A DNA stretch of 64,000 bases from Planctomycetota bacterium (GCA_020638695.1 JACKIB010000004.1:124001-188000), one strand, 5' to 3'. Shown: positions 34,800 through 44,743, counted from the first letter of the stretch. Program-made: numbers and translations. Notes: generated by a model from the sequence alone, not told the origin.

Positions 34800-36867
34800 C
34801 TACTTGCGGGCGAAGTTGATCGCCACGAAGCCGTCGGTCTGGTTGCCGACCTTGCCGACCAGGCGTCCGTTCTGCAGCGTGAACGAGCCCGAGTCGCCGT
34901 TCATCTGCTCGGTCGCCCCGGTGTCGAGGTAGGTCAGCACCTTGCGGGTGGTGGTGATCTGCAGGCCGTTGCCGTTCTGCGTGCCGGTGCCGACCGATTG
35001 GACGCGAACCCGGATCACACCGCCCTGCCCGTTCGGCACCGCTGCCTGGGCCACGGCGGTGAACGAGTAGGAGCCGCGGCCGGTCGCTTGGAACTTGATC
35101 GCCGCGCCGTAGGACACCTGCTGCCCGCCGACGTTCTCGGTCACGGTGCCCGACCAAGTGCCGGCGAAGTCGTTGCCCTGACCCTGCCCCGCGCCGGTGT
35201 CGGGACCTGCGCCCTGGCCGTAGAGCTTCTCCTCGCCCTGGCAGTGCTCCAGCAGTTTCCACTGCTTGGCGATGTCCGCCGGCAGCTCCGGGAGCTCGGG
35301 GTTGGAGATGCCGCGGGTCCACAGGTCTTGCAGGTCGAGCAGGTGGATGCGGCCGTCGCGGGACCACTTCTGCAGGTTCTTGATGCCCTTGTCGAGCACC
35401 GCCTCGAACAGGTGGGTGCCGCCGTGGCGCAGGCCGCCGGCGACGCCGGTGGACTCGATGCCGATCAGCGTGCCCGACGGGACGCGGAACACCGGGAAGC
35501 AGTGGCCGGGGACCAGCGCGAGGTAGCTGCGGATGCCGACCGAGTTGGCCATCGCGGCATACAGGATCGCCAGGTCGATGCAGGTGCCGGAGCGCTTGCG
35601 GATGGTCTCGCGCGGATACTGCAGGCTCTGCGCCGATTGCGGGTCGAACGCCACCGAGCGGTCGATCAGGCCCTCGGGTGCTGGTAGGTGAACTCGTTCA
35701 CCTGCATCAGCCGGTAGATCTCGCCGAGCACCTTCAGGCAGTTCTTGTCGTTGTCGGAGGCGCCGACCCCGCCGGCGCGGCGGTTGGCCATCGAGGCGAA
35801 CTCGGAGACGATCTTGTCGTCGCGCGACACCCAGGCGGCGACGAACGGCGCGTTGGCGTGCGCCTCGTGCCAGGTGCCGAACGACTCGTCACCCTTGATG
35901 TCGGAGAACAAGAACGAGCGGTGGCCGAGCACCACCAGGCGACGGCCGTCGCTGCTGGTCTGCTTCTGTCCGGCGTCGTCGGTGCTCTCCACTCCACCAG
36001 CAAGTTGGCCGGGGTGTTGGAGGTCAGGGTGGCGATCTTCGCCTCGAGCACCGGGTAGTAGGGAGCGACCACGGTCTGGTCGGGGACCAGCTCGGCGAAG
36101 CTCTGCCACAGGCTCCAGTCGGAGTAGCCGCTGAGGCGGAAGCGGACGCGCAGGTCCTTGATGACGCTGCTGCCGGAGTTCTTGAAGGTCGACTTGGCGA
36201 CCCACATGGCGGCGAAGTCGGTGCCGAGGCCGTAGACCTTGTAGAGCGCGCTCATCAGGCGATCCTTGGTGCGCAGCTTCTGGCCGAGAGCGGCAGGTCC
36301 GGCCTTGGCCTCGCGCTCGAGGGTGTAGGTCAGCGTGCGTTCGCTGTTGTCGAAGCGCGCCTCCTTGGCGCCCTTGGGCAGGTGGTAGAGGACCTTGCCC
36401 TTGTAGGCGATGCCACCCGGCCAGGTGCCGGACTCGACGAAGTAGCCGACGGTGCCCTCGGCCTCGTTGGCCAGGTTGATGAAGTCGATGCCGCGAGCGA
36501 ACGGCAGCACCCAACGGCCGCCGCCGAGGTTGCGCATCGCGCCGCGCTGGGTCATCTCGAGGATCACGGACGACTTGGCGTCCTCGTAGCGGGCGCTGGT
36601 GTCGGTGATCTCGACGTCGCTGCGGGTGCCGGAGAAGTCGCGGACGTAGCGGAATGCGTTGGGGTTCTCGCCCTTGACGCGGGTGTAGTCGGCGGCGGAG
36701 AAGCGGATCTGGATCTTGGCGACGCCGTCCCCGTTGGGCAGCAGGCGGATCGATCCTTCGAGCTGCACGTTGCCGCGAGCCGGCCCGTCCTGGGCGATGG
36801 CGGGGGCGGCGAGCAGGGAGAGTGCGGCGACAGTCGAGAGCAGGGCGTTGCGGGTCGGGGTGTTCAT
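34800..36867 (-). CDS. Secreted transglutaminase-like protein with C-terminal beta domain (two apparent frameshifts)
   Basis: Three overlapping frames form one gene. Starting at ATG 36867, the signal peptide TVAALSLLAAPAIAQ leads into a beta-rich N-terminal domain. After a one-base loss near 35990 (LLVEW then ESTDDAGQK) and another near 35677 (TYQHP then EGLIDRSVAFD), the transglutaminase core follows: SGTCIDLAILYAAMANSVGI with the catalytic Cys, VPGHCFPVF with His and IGIEST with the acidic residue. A Gly/Gln linker precedes a C-terminal beta domain ending GFVAINFARK. Both shifts remove one base from a short G/C run and perfect sense returns, so sequencing error is plausible. Repaired length is about 689 residues. 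Confidence 0.68.
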
Positions 36868-37062
36868 GGCTTGGTAGGGGCCGTTTCCGGCGATCTGCGG
36901 TAGCCACGCTTGTTTCGGTCGTGACCCCTCACGGAACTCGCAAAAAACCGCCGGATCGGTCACTGCAAGATTGTCGGGGTTCGGTCCGGGGCGAAAGTCG
37001 CGACGCGGGAAACCCCACTGCCGCGGGCCCGGTCTGGGCTGCGCACCTGGCGCGGGCCCGGG

Positions 37063-37899
37063 TCAGCGGCCCTTGCCGAGGACCCGGGTCAGCCGCCGGA
37101 CCACCGCCGGGCTGCCCGCCAGGCTGGGGTAGTGCCGGTCGGGGTCGTAGTCGCGCAGCGGGAAGATCGGCTTGCCCAGCCAGTCGGTGAAGGCGCCCCC
37201 GGCCTCGCACACGATCAACCCGGCTGCCGCGAAATCCCACAGCTTGCCCTGTTCCTGCACGTTCCCGTCCATCCGACCGACCGCGACGTCGCACAGCTGA
37301 CTGACCGTGCACCCCATGTTGCGCAGCCGCGCACCGGTGGTCGCGAGTTTGCTCACGAACTCCAACCGGCGCTTCCCCCGGTGCCACTGCGCACCCAGAA
37401 TCGACGCGTCGTCGAGCCGCTGCACCGCCGGCATCCCGAGAGGTCGGCGCCCGCAATGGGCTCCCAACCCGAGAGCCGCACTGTAGATGCGATCCTCCGG
37501 AAAACAATGAACCGCCGCGGCGAGCGGTTGGCCACCGCGGAGGCAGGCCACCGAAGTGGCGAACACCGGCAGCCCGCGGCCGAAATTGCTGGTGCCATCG
37601 ATCGGATCGAGGATCCACACCAGTTCGGCATCCAGTCGCTGAGCCGGGCGCTCTTCGCCGAGCACGCCGTGGTCCGGGTGCGCCGCGAGGATGCATTCGC
37701 GCATCGCCAATTCGGCGTCGAGGTCGATCGCAGTCACGAAGTCACCGACACCCTTGCGGCGCATCGCGACTCCGGTGGTGCGGTGTCGTCGGCGCACGAT
37801 CTCGGCGGCGGCCGTGGCGGCCGCTCGGGCGGTGCGCAGCAGCGCACGGATTCGTTGCGGGCTCGGTAGGCTGGACCGAGTAGGGTGAGGGCGCGGCAT
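37063..37899 (-). CDS. Inositol monophosphatase family protein
   Basis: Protein of 278 residues in the Mg-dependent, lithium-sensitive phosphatase family. The metal-binding motifs are present: GEERPAQ, WILDPIDGTSNFGRGLP (DPIDGT) and the late LWDFAAAGLIVCEAGG. Substrates in this family include inositol phosphate, 3'-phosphoadenosine phosphate and histidinol phosphate; sequence alone does not decide. The start may be a little downstream, as the first 15 residues are Arg/Pro-rich. The gene is divergent from the TPR lipoprotein across 50 bp. Confidence 0.8.
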   Translation of the reverse strand: MPRPHPTRSSLPSPQRIRALLRTARAAATAAAEIVRRRHRTTGVAMRRKGVGDFVTAIDLDAELAMRECILAAHPDHGVLGEERPAQRLDAELVWILDPIDGTSNFGRGLPVFATSVACLRGGQPLAAAVHCFPEDRIYSAALGLGAHCGRRPLGMPAVQRLDDASILGAQWHRGKRRLEFVSKLATTGARLRNMGCTVSQLCDVAVGRMDGNVQEQGKLWDFAAAGLIVCEAGGAFTDWLGKPIFPLRDYDPDRHYPSLAGSPAVVRRLTRVLGKGR

Positions 37900-37949
37900 G
37901 GGAGCTCGGGGTTCCGGGTTCGCGTCGCGCGCACACTACCCCGCAGCAC

Positions 37950-39446
37950 ATGACGAAGACCATCCGAATCGCGCTTCCGCTGGCGCTCTCGGTCATGCCG
38001 TGGGCGGCCTGTTCCGGACCGCGAGGCAACGAACGCCTGGCCCCGGCCGAGCTGCCCGAATGGAGTGGCGGAACCCGCGGACCGGGTGCTGCGGACGGCA
38101 CGCCCCGGCCCGCGCCGGGGGCTGCCGCGGCTCGGCCGGAGGTCTTTCCGCCGGTGCCCGAAGCCGCGGTCGCACAAGCCGACCTGCTGCCATTCCTGCG
38201 CGAACGCAGCCAGAAAGCTGGTGAGGCGGGGCTGCGCGGCGTGCAGCCCGGCCTGACCCTGGTCGAACGCCTGCGCTACTGCTGGGCGCGGGTCGAACTC
38301 CGGGAGTCGGACGCGGTGCGGCCCGAGTTGGAGCGGCTGGAGCGAGCGCACCCCAGCAACCCCGCAGTGTGGGTCGTGCTCGTCCGCTACCACGAGCTGA
38401 ACGATCGGGCGGACGCGGCGATCGCGGCAGCGCGTCGCGTGGTCGAGTTGGAGCGGCCGACCGGCTTCGCGCGCTTCCCCGAGGCGCCGACGACCCTGGG
38501 TCGCATGCTGCTGCGCACCACCGCCACGCGCGACGAGGGACGGCGGTTGCTGCACCAGTTGGTGCTCGAAGCCAAGGACCCGGTGGATGCCGCGATCGAT
38601 CTCGCCAACGACTACTTGATCGAGGAGGAGAACGCGCAAGTCGAGGCGGTGCTGGTGCGCGCCCGGGAGCGCGCTCCGGACTCCAAGGAGCTGATCCGGG
38701 GGTTGGCGGCCCACTGCGTGCGGATGTTCGAACCGAAGCGGGCGATCGAGCTGCTCGGACCGCTGGCCCAGCAACCACCGACCGACCCGGCGGTGGAGTA
38801 TCAGCTCACGCAGGCGATGTTCCTGGCCGGCGACTACGCGGGCACGCTGAAACACGTCGAGGTGCTACTGGGTCGCACCGATCGCTCGCCCGACGAACGC
38901 GCCGAGCTGGTGGAGTTGCGCGAGTGGGCGCTCGATGCCAAGCGCGCCGGCAAGCAGCTCTGGCGCCTGTGGGAGTGTCTTGCGATTCTGCGTGGCCACC
39001 CGTCGCTCGACCTCCGCTGTCAGGTGCTCGCGAAGCTCAGCCAGGACAAGAGCCCGGTCGTGGCCGAACGCGCGCTGTTCGTCGCCGACCGGACCGGGTG
39101 CACCCCGCTGCGCGTGCTGGCGCTGGTGTGTCGGCTGCGGCGGGTGAAGGATCCGATGCCGGAACTCGAGGCCGGGTTGCGCGACCGCCAGCACGAGGTC
39201 AGGGCGAAGGCAGCCGAGCTGCTGCCGAAGGTCTGGGGGCAGTTGGCGGACCGCCAGAGCCGCGTCGCCATGCTCAGTGACTTGGTGCTCGGGTGCATGG
39301 CCGCCGAGCAGAACAGCTATGCGTTCCGCATGATGCACCACGCCATGCAGGCGTTGTCCGGCCGTGAGGTGCCGTTGCCGTTCGGCGCCTGTGCGGACCC
39401 GGCGCAGCGCCGCGAGATCGTGACTGCGTGGAGGAACGGACGATGA
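37950..39446 (+). CDS. TPR/HEAT-like lipoprotein
   Basis: Protein of 498 residues. The leader LALSVMPWAACSG ends in a lipobox Cys, suggesting a lipid anchor. A Pro/Ala linker follows, then TPR-like helical pairs (HPSNPAVWVVLVRYHELNDR) and a HEAT-like end (RQHEVRAKAAELLPKVWGQL). No catalytic motif. First gene of a five-gene run; its stop overlaps galE as ATGA. Confidence 0.65.
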   Translation: MTKTIRIALPLALSVMPWAACSGPRGNERLAPAELPEWSGGTRGPGAADGTPRPAPGAAAARPEVFPPVPEAAVAQADLLPFLRERSQKAGEAGLRGVQPGLTLVERLRYCWARVELRESDAVRPELERLERAHPSNPAVWVVLVRYHELNDRADAAIAAARRVVELERPTGFARFPEAPTTLGRMLLRTTATRDEGRRLLHQLVLEAKDPVDAAIDLANDYLIEEENAQVEAVLVRARERAPDSKELIRGLAAHCVRMFEPKRAIELLGPLAQQPPTDPAVEYQLTQAMFLAGDYAGTLKHVEVLLGRTDRSPDERAELVELREWALDAKRAGKQLWRLWECLAILRGHPSLDLRCQVLAKLSQDKSPVVAERALFVADRTGCTPLRVLALVCRLRRVKDPMPELEAGLRDRQHEVRAKAAELLPKVWGQLADRQSRVAMLSDLVLGCMAAEQNSYAFRMMHHAMQALSGREVPLPFGACADPAQRREIVTAWRNGR

Positions 39447-40429
39447 TCCTGGTGACCGGCGGAGCCGGCTATATCGGTTCGCACACGGTGTTGCAGTTGC
39501 GCGAGCGCGGGGCGGAGGTCCTGGTGCTCGACGACCTCAGCGAGGGGCACCGCGATGCGCTGCTCGGTGCCGATCTGGTCGAGGGCTCGACCATGGATCG
39601 CGCCTTCCTCGAACGGGTGTTCGCCGAGCACTCGATCGACGCGGTGTGCCACTTCGCTGCGCGTTGCTATGTCGGCGAGTCGGTACGCGACCCCGGCCAG
39701 TACTACCGCAACAACGTGGTCGGCACGCTCAACCTCCTGGAGGCCTGTGTCGCTGCGGGGGTCACCCGGTTCGTGTTCAGCTCGACCTGCGCCACCTACG
39801 GCGAGCCGCCCGCGGTGCCGATCGTGGAGACGATGCCGCAGGCGCCGATCAACCCGTATGGCGAGACCAAGTTGGTGTGCGAGCGAATGTTGCGCGACCT
39901 GCAGCGGGCCCACGGGTTGCATTCGGTGTCGCTGCGCTACTTCAATGCCGCCGGCGCCGACCCCGAGGGGCGGATCGGGGAGGACCACGACCCCGAGACG
40001 CACCTCATCCCGTTGGTGCTCGGTGCCGCGACGGGCAGGCGGCCGGCGCTCACAGTGTTCGGCGACGACTACCCGACTCCCGACGGCTCGTGCATTCGCG
40101 ACTACGTGCACGTCACCGACCTCGCCGAGGCGCACGTGTTGGCCCTCGAGGCGATGGCCGGTGGTTTGACCGGGGCGCGCGCGTTCAACTTGGGAAGCGA
40201 GGCAGGCAACTCGGTGCTCGAAGTGATCCGGGCCGCCGAGCAGGTCACCGGCCGCTCGGTGCCGTACTCCGTCGGTCCGCGTCGCGCTGGCGATCCGCCA
40301 GTGCTGGTCGGCAGTCCGGCGAAGATCACCGCGGAACTCGGCTGGCGGCCGCGGTTCGCCGACATCCACGCGGTTCTCGAGACGGCATGGCGGTGGCACC
40401 GCGACCGCCCGGACGGTTTCGTCGCGTGA
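39443..40429 (+). CDS. galE: UDP-glucose 4-epimerase
   Basis: Extended short-chain dehydrogenase of 328 residues that interconverts UDP-glucose and UDP-galactose. The NAD motif is VTGGAGYIGSH; the catalytic YxxxK is NPYGETK, with the Ser of FSSTCATYG before it. The conserved SLRYFNAAGADPEGRIGEDH segment is specific to GalE. ATG 39443 overlaps the upstream stop; the gene ends overlapping the next as GTGA. Confidence 0.9.
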   Translation: MILVTGGAGYIGSHTVLQLRERGAEVLVLDDLSEGHRDALLGADLVEGSTMDRAFLERVFAEHSIDAVCHFAARCYVGESVRDPGQYYRNNVVGTLNLLEACVAAGVTRFVFSSTCATYGEPPAVPIVETMPQAPINPYGETKLVCERMLRDLQRAHGLHSVSLRYFNAAGADPEGRIGEDHDPETHLIPLVLGAATGRRPALTVFGDDYPTPDGSCIRDYVHVTDLAEAHVLALEAMAGGLTGARAFNLGSEAGNSVLEVIRAAEQVTGRSVPYSVGPRRAGDPPVLVGSPAKITAELGWRPRFADIHAVLETAWRWHRDRPDGFVA

Positions 40430-41568
40430 GGTGGCTGCGCGTCGTGCTCTGCTGGTCGGGGCTCGCCGCGGCGACGGGCTGCGCCACCACCTACTCGGAG
40501 GCGCTGGACGAGTTCGACGCGATCACCGGTTGGACGAACCCGGCCCAGGAGCCGGGCATCGCCAGCTATCCGGCCAAGTCCCTGCAGTACCCGTGGTACT
40601 CCTCCTGGCTGCCGGTCGACCCGGTCCTCGACGACGTCGAGAACCCGCCCGGCTTCGTGCGGCGGCGTATCGAGATCCTCGCGGCGCGCAGCGGCGAGGG
40701 GTTGGCACGGGTGGCGCCGGTCACCCGCAGACTCCTGTGGATCGCGGACCGCGACCCGAACCCGCTGAATCGCATCGTCGCCCTGCAGGGAATCGAACGT
40801 GTGCTGGAGGTGCTGAACCTCGACCCGCTCGACCCGTCGGCGTACTCGAACGAGGAGTCTCCCGCCGAACTGCTACGCCGCGAGCAGCAGCTCGGCAACG
40901 CCCAGGCGACGCTGCGTCGTTTGCTGCAGCGGAAGGACCGAGCACGACTCGATGCCGCGGATCGAGCGACGTACTGTCGAGTGCTGCGGGAGTTGGCCGA
41001 GCGCCCGCTGGCGTCGCGTCGCCGCCAGCGAGACCTGATCCGCGTGCTGTGGTCGGTGCGCACAACCGAGCGGGAACCGCTGGTGGTCGCGGCGGCCAAC
41101 GACGCGCTGCGCCGCGCGATTTGGTACGGCAGCTGCAACGCCTTGCGCGCGGCGCTCGTGCCGCAGGAGGCCGGTGCCCTCGATCAGCCGGAAGTGCGCG
41201 AGGAGGTGCTGTACATCTTCCGCCGGCTCGGCGGTGTGCCGGCCGTGCCATTCATCCTGCGGACCATGCAGCGGCCGCGGGTCGGCCCGCTCAATCGTTT
41301 CGATCCGGATCCGCGGGTGCGGATGAGCTTGGTTCGGATGTGTGCGCAGCTGCACTACCGGGAGCAGGAGCGGAGTTCGGGGCCGCAGCCGATCGAGTTC
41401 CTCTACGACACGGCGGTCGACCCCGACGAGGAGGAGACGCTGCGGCGGGTGGCACTCGAGGGACTGGCACGCAGCCTCGGATCGAAACGCGTGACCACGC
41501 CGATCTCGTTCGACGACGCCTGGGCCCGCGCCTGGTGGCGCAGCCACGTGCTGGGGCGGGATCGCTGA
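40426..41568 (+). CDS. Lipoprotein with HEAT-like repeats
   Basis: Protein of 380 residues from a GTG overlapping the galE stop. The leader VVLCWSGLAAATGCAT gives a lipobox cysteine about 19 residues in. The rest is helical with HEAT-like spacing (LNRIVALQGIERVLEVLNL, PRVRMSLVRMCAQLHYRE, TLRRVALEGLARSLGSKRV). Role unknown, probably a scaffold. The stop overlaps the next start by one base (TGATG). Confidence 0.65.
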   Translation: MRWLRVVLCWSGLAAATGCATTYSEALDEFDAITGWTNPAQEPGIASYPAKSLQYPWYSSWLPVDPVLDDVENPPGFVRRRIEILAARSGEGLARVAPVTRRLLWIADRDPNPLNRIVALQGIERVLEVLNLDPLDPSAYSNEESPAELLRREQQLGNAQATLRRLLQRKDRARLDAADRATYCRVLRELAERPLASRRRQRDLIRVLWSVRTTEREPLVVAAANDALRRAIWYGSCNALRAALVPQEAGALDQPEVREEVLYIFRRLGGVPAVPFILRTMQRPRVGPLNRFDPDPRVRMSLVRMCAQLHYREQERSSGPQPIEFLYDTAVDPDEEETLRRVALEGLARSLGSKRVTTPISFDDAWARAWWRSHVLGRDR

Positions 41569-42134
41569 TGCTCTCGGCTTGGCTCGAAGAGACCCTGGCG
41601 TACGACGGCAGCCAGCTGCGAGCCCACTGGATCCTGCGGCACTGCGGGCTGGTCGGCGACGCGGTGGTGGCGTTCCGCGGCCCGTGTCGGGTGGCTGATC
41701 GGGAGATGGCAGACCTCGAAGACCTGCTGTCCGGAGTCGGGATCGCTGGCGATGACATGGTGCACTTCCTGTGCGAGTGCTTCGACGATGGTGACTTGCT
41801 GCGGGCCGTCTATGTGCAGCGGCTGTTCTCCGCCGCCGCGGGCGATACGCTGCGGGCCCTCGCACCCGGAGTCGACCTGCGCCGGCAGGGCGACGACTTG
41901 TTCGTCGGTCCGGGGAAGCTCTCCATCTCCATTGCCACGCGCTCCCCGGTCTCGACCTTGATCCATTTCGCCGTGAACGTCTCGAACGAGGGGACCCCGG
42001 TCCACACCGCCGCGCTCGCGGACCTCGGGGTCGATCCCGCCGAGTTCGCGCAGCGGTTGCTGGGCGACTGGACAGCGGAGGTGGAGTCCGTCCGCCTGGC
42101 GCGTGCCAAAGTGCGCGCGAAGGACGAAGCGTAG
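41568..42134 (+). CDS. DUF366 family protein
   Basis: Protein of 188 residues that matches my memory of the DUF366 family: YDGSQLRAHWILRHCGLVGDA near the start, FLCECFDDGDLLRAVYVQRL in the middle and STLIHFAVNVSNEGTPV near the end. The family is found in archaea and some bacteria and has no firm function. It starts one base inside the previous stop and ends touching the next gene's GTG. Confidence 0.75.
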   Translation: MLSAWLEETLAYDGSQLRAHWILRHCGLVGDAVVAFRGPCRVADREMADLEDLLSGVGIAGDDMVHFLCECFDDGDLLRAVYVQRLFSAAAGDTLRALAPGVDLRRQGDDLFVGPGKLSISIATRSPVSTLIHFAVNVSNEGTPVHTAALADLGVDPAEFAQRLLGDWTAEVESVRLARAKVRAKDEA

Positions 42135-43375
42135 TGCGCCGTCATCTGCTCACCGCCGGCAAGCTGCTGTTCGTCGCGGGGCTCATGTACTGGGTGCTCA
42201 GCAACATCCAGTGGCGCGACAGCTGGGTGAAGATCGATCCGGTGGCGAAGCAAGAGACCCGCCACTTCGGCTACATCCAGGGGGCGTGGGATGGCGTCGA
42301 GGTGCGGTTTCGTTCGGAGGACGGCGGACCCCCGCAGGTGCTGCGTCCCGATGCGAACTTGCGGGTCGACCCGGGACTCCCCACTCTCTGGCTCAACCTG
42401 CGGGCGGGGTGGTTCGCCCTCGGCGCGCTGTGCTACCTGCTGACGGTCAGCTTCGCATCCTCGCGCTGGTGGTGGCTGCTCGAGGTCAATCGGTTGCCGA
42501 TCGGCTACTGGGCGGCATACCGGTACACCTGGGTCGGGGTGTTCTTCAACAACGTCGTTCCTGGGCAGACCGGCGGCGACCTGGTGAAGGCGATCTACGT
42601 GATGAAGCGCTGCCACGGCGAGCGGGTGCCGGCGATGATGTCGGTCGTCATCGACCGCATCCTCGGACTGGCATCGCTGTCGCTGCTGGCCGCGATCGCG
42701 GTGCTGTTCTACCTGGACAACTCGGAGTTCGCGACCCTGGCCGCCGTGCTGTGGGCCGTGCTCGCCGGGGTGGTGCTGCTCGGCGTGGTGGCGTTCAGCC
42801 GCCGAATCCGCTCGCTGATTCGGCTGCGGGATCTGCTCGAGAAGCTGCCGCCGAAGTTGAGTCACGTGCTCAAGCGGATCGATCACGCGGTGTACTTCTA
42901 CCGCGGCCACAAGACCGGGATCTTCGTCTGGCTGCTGCTCGGCACCATCAACCACGTGCTCAGCGTGGCCAGCTACGCATTCGTCGGTGAGGCGCTCGGG
43001 GTCGGGATCCCGATGCAAGACTACTTCGTGCTGATCCCGATCATCGTCATCGTGTCCGCGGTACCCATCGCGCCGAACGGCTGGGGCGTGGGCGAGTTCA
43101 TGTTCCGCCGGCTGTTCGGCGACTTCGGTGCACCCCACCTGGTCGGCGCCGACGCGCTTACCGCGACCAAGGTGATGGGCACCCGCGGCGTCGCGCTGTC
43201 GCTGCTCTACCGCATCCACCTCACGCTGTGGTCGTTGGTCGGCGGCGTGCTGTTCTTCTTCGACAAGGACAAGGTCACGCGCGCGGAGATGGAACGTCAA
43301 GCCGCTGCGGAAGAGGTCGAGGAGGCGCAGATCGACGCCGAGATGGAAGAAGCCTCGGGCGCCGCGCCTCGCTAG
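42134..43375 (+). CDS. Lysylphosphatidylglycerol synthase-type (UPF0104) membrane protein
   Basis: Integral membrane protein of 413 residues with about seven to eight helices. It has the family's NNVVPGQTGGDLVKAIYV motif (usual form N..lPg..GGd..R), DRILGLASL and the later PNGWGVGEFMF motif. These match the flippase-like domain of the MprF/AglD family, which moves lipids or lipid-linked sugars. No aminoacyl-transferase domain is attached. The C-terminal 40 residues are acidic and charged. Proximity to galE fits a glycan or lipid-sugar role. Confidence 0.78.
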   Translation: MRRHLLTAGKLLFVAGLMYWVLSNIQWRDSWVKIDPVAKQETRHFGYIQGAWDGVEVRFRSEDGGPPQVLRPDANLRVDPGLPTLWLNLRAGWFALGALCYLLTVSFASSRWWWLLEVNRLPIGYWAAYRYTWVGVFFNNVVPGQTGGDLVKAIYVMKRCHGERVPAMMSVVIDRILGLASLSLLAAIAVLFYLDNSEFATLAAVLWAVLAGVVLLGVVAFSRRIRSLIRLRDLLEKLPPKLSHVLKRIDHAVYFYRGHKTGIFVWLLLGTINHVLSVASYAFVGEALGVGIPMQDYFVLIPIIVIVSAVPIAPNGWGVGEFMFRRLFGDFGAPHLVGADALTATKVMGTRGVALSLLYRIHLTLWSLVGGVLFFFDKDKVTRAEMERQAAAEEVEEAQIDAEMEEASGAAPR

Positions 43376-43584
43376 CGCTAGCGTCCGGCGGGATTGGGGC
43401 TGGGCGCTGGGTTGTGCGCGCCGGGGCATCTGGGCTCGCTCAACCTCGAACTCGGCCGTGTGGTGTGCGGCGTGCCTCTCGGGGTCCGGTCGATGCGTCG
43501 GGTGCGGGGGTGATGGACACTCGGGGTGGGGCTCATGTGGGGGTGGCGTGGGGTGGTGGTGTGGTGGTGTGGTGAACTGCTTGG
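43376..43584. other. Left flank of the RAYT array
   Basis: About 210 bp rich in GTG/GGT runs on the plus strand. At 43432-43450 the stretch GCTCGCTCAACCTCGAACTC resembles the end repeat of the RAYT elements, perhaps the trace of an earlier, mostly deleted copy. No gene is supported. Confidence 0.45.
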
Positions 43585-43623
43585 CTGCTGAGCTCCCTCA
43601 ACCTCGAGCTCTGAAGCCGCAGG

Positions 43624-43717
43624 GCTCTCCACGGCCCCGTCGCCGTCGGCATCGGTCCGGGCTCGCTTCGCTCGGCTAGAGCGACCGATGCCGACGGCGA
43701 CGGGGCCGCGGGAGAGC
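43624..43717. repeat. Left hairpin of copy B
   Basis: Arms 43624-43656 and 43684-43717 form a perfect stem of about 25 bp (core CGTCGCCGTCGGCATCGG) with further outer pairing and a 27-base loop starting CCGGGCTCGCTTCGC. Confidence 0.88.
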
Positions 43718-43888
43718 AGGAGGGGTCTGGGGTGGAAGGCCGTGCGATCTGATTGAGCACTGACCGGATCGTGTTGCGGTGGCGAGTGGTGATGCGGGAG
43801 GTGATCGATCGACGATTCACACTCGAGTAGATCGGCTCGATGCGGCTGGGCCCGCATTACATGTGAAAACATTGAAGCGTGACTTGAC

Positions 43889-43918
43889 TTGTCGTGACTT
43901 TGTTCGTAGAACTATGCT
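43889..43918 (+). promoter_or_regulatory. Candidate promoter of RAYT copy B
   Basis: TTGTCG and TATGCT separated by 18 bases, 18 bp before the ATG at 43937. The same elements are conserved in copies C and D, in a stretch much poorer in GC than its surroundings. Confidence 0.4.
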
Positions 43919-43936
43919 CTAACAAAAGGTAGGGTG

Positions 43937-44406
43937 ATGCGGATGAAGCGATCGAAGGACGACACGGGCCTGCTGCCGTTCCCTCGCATGAACTGGGGAG
44001 GTCGGCGCAAGGGAGCGGGGCGCAAGCCGAAGGGTGACAAGGCCGCTCGTGCTTGTCGCGCGGCATGCAGGGATTGTTGGTCCGCATCGCTCGGGCCTTG
44101 AACCGGCTGTGGCGTCGCGTAGGCAAGGTCTTCGCCGACCGCTACCACGACCACATCCTCCGCACGCCCCGCGAAGTGCGCCACGCGCTGGCCTACGTGC
44201 TCAACAACGCCCGCCGCCACGGCGTGCGGTTGGCACAGGAGATCGACTGGTTCACCTCGGGATGCTGGTTCGACGGTTGGCGCGAGAAGCTGACGAGCAA
44301 GCTGCCCTCAGGCCTCACCAAACCGGTCGCACGCGCCCGCAACTGGCTGCTGAACATCGGCTGGCGCAGGCACGGCCTGATCGATCACCACGAGGTCCCC
44401 GGCTGA
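43937..44406 (+). pseudogene. RAYT copy B, 214-bp internal deletion
   Basis: Compared with copy C, 214 bp are missing after AAGGCCG (about 44046), joining to CTCGTGCTTGTCG. The junction shares CCG with both sides, as expected from short-homology deletion. Since 214 is not a multiple of three the frame is also shifted, and the lost segment includes the HUH metal-binding motif. The C-terminal part with the tyrosine helix remains open from 44053. Not expected to be an active transposase. Confidence 0.85.
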
Positions 44407-44447
44407 AGACCGCCATCGCATTCCACCCTCCTAGGACTCCACCCACT

Positions 44448-44526
44448 CCCCTCGCGGCCCCGTCGGCATCGGCTTCGGTCGCAACTTGCCTTGGGCCGAA
44501 GCCGATGCCGACGGGGTCGTGAGGGG
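44448..44526. repeat. Right hairpin of copy B
   Basis: Arms 44448-44478 and 44496-44526 pair over 31 bp with two mismatches; loop of 17 bases (TCGCAACTTGCCTTGGG). The core CCCGTCGGCATCGGCTTCGG is identical in copies C and D. Confidence 0.88.
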
Positions 44527-44570
44527 AGCCCTCGCGGTTCTCGAGGCTGAGGCCGAGCGAGCCCAAGACC

Positions 44571-44743
44571 CCACGCGGCGGTCGTCGACCGCACCGCACC
44601 TCGAACCCCCAACGGTAGTCTAGTCTCAGCAACCGATCGGCCTCGACCGACTCGGTCGCGCGCAGCCTCGCCGCTGCGCAGCGCGACGTTGCCCAGCAAC
44701 ACGGATTCGGAGTTGTTGTGGTGTGGGTGTGGCGGTGCTTGGA
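44571..44743. repeat. Spacer between copies B and C
   Basis: About 170 bp, repeated almost exactly between copies C and D (45946-46117). It is therefore part of the amplified unit and not an original flank of each element. Confidence 0.75.

Larger units (their letters stand above)
43585..44570 (+). mobile_element. RAYT element copy B (internal deletion)
   Basis: First unit of the tandem array. It has the end repeat CCTCAACCTCGAG, a left hairpin (43624-43717), a 220-bp leader, the transposase-like gene and a right hairpin (44448-44526). It is almost identical to copies C and D apart from a 214-bp deletion in the gene. Boundaries are approximate. Confidence 0.75.

Noticed and set aside
37063..39446. 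Possible prophage or genomic island between 34 and 43 kb
   Set aside because: No integrase, tRNA or phage structural gene; gene style and base composition match the rest of the window.
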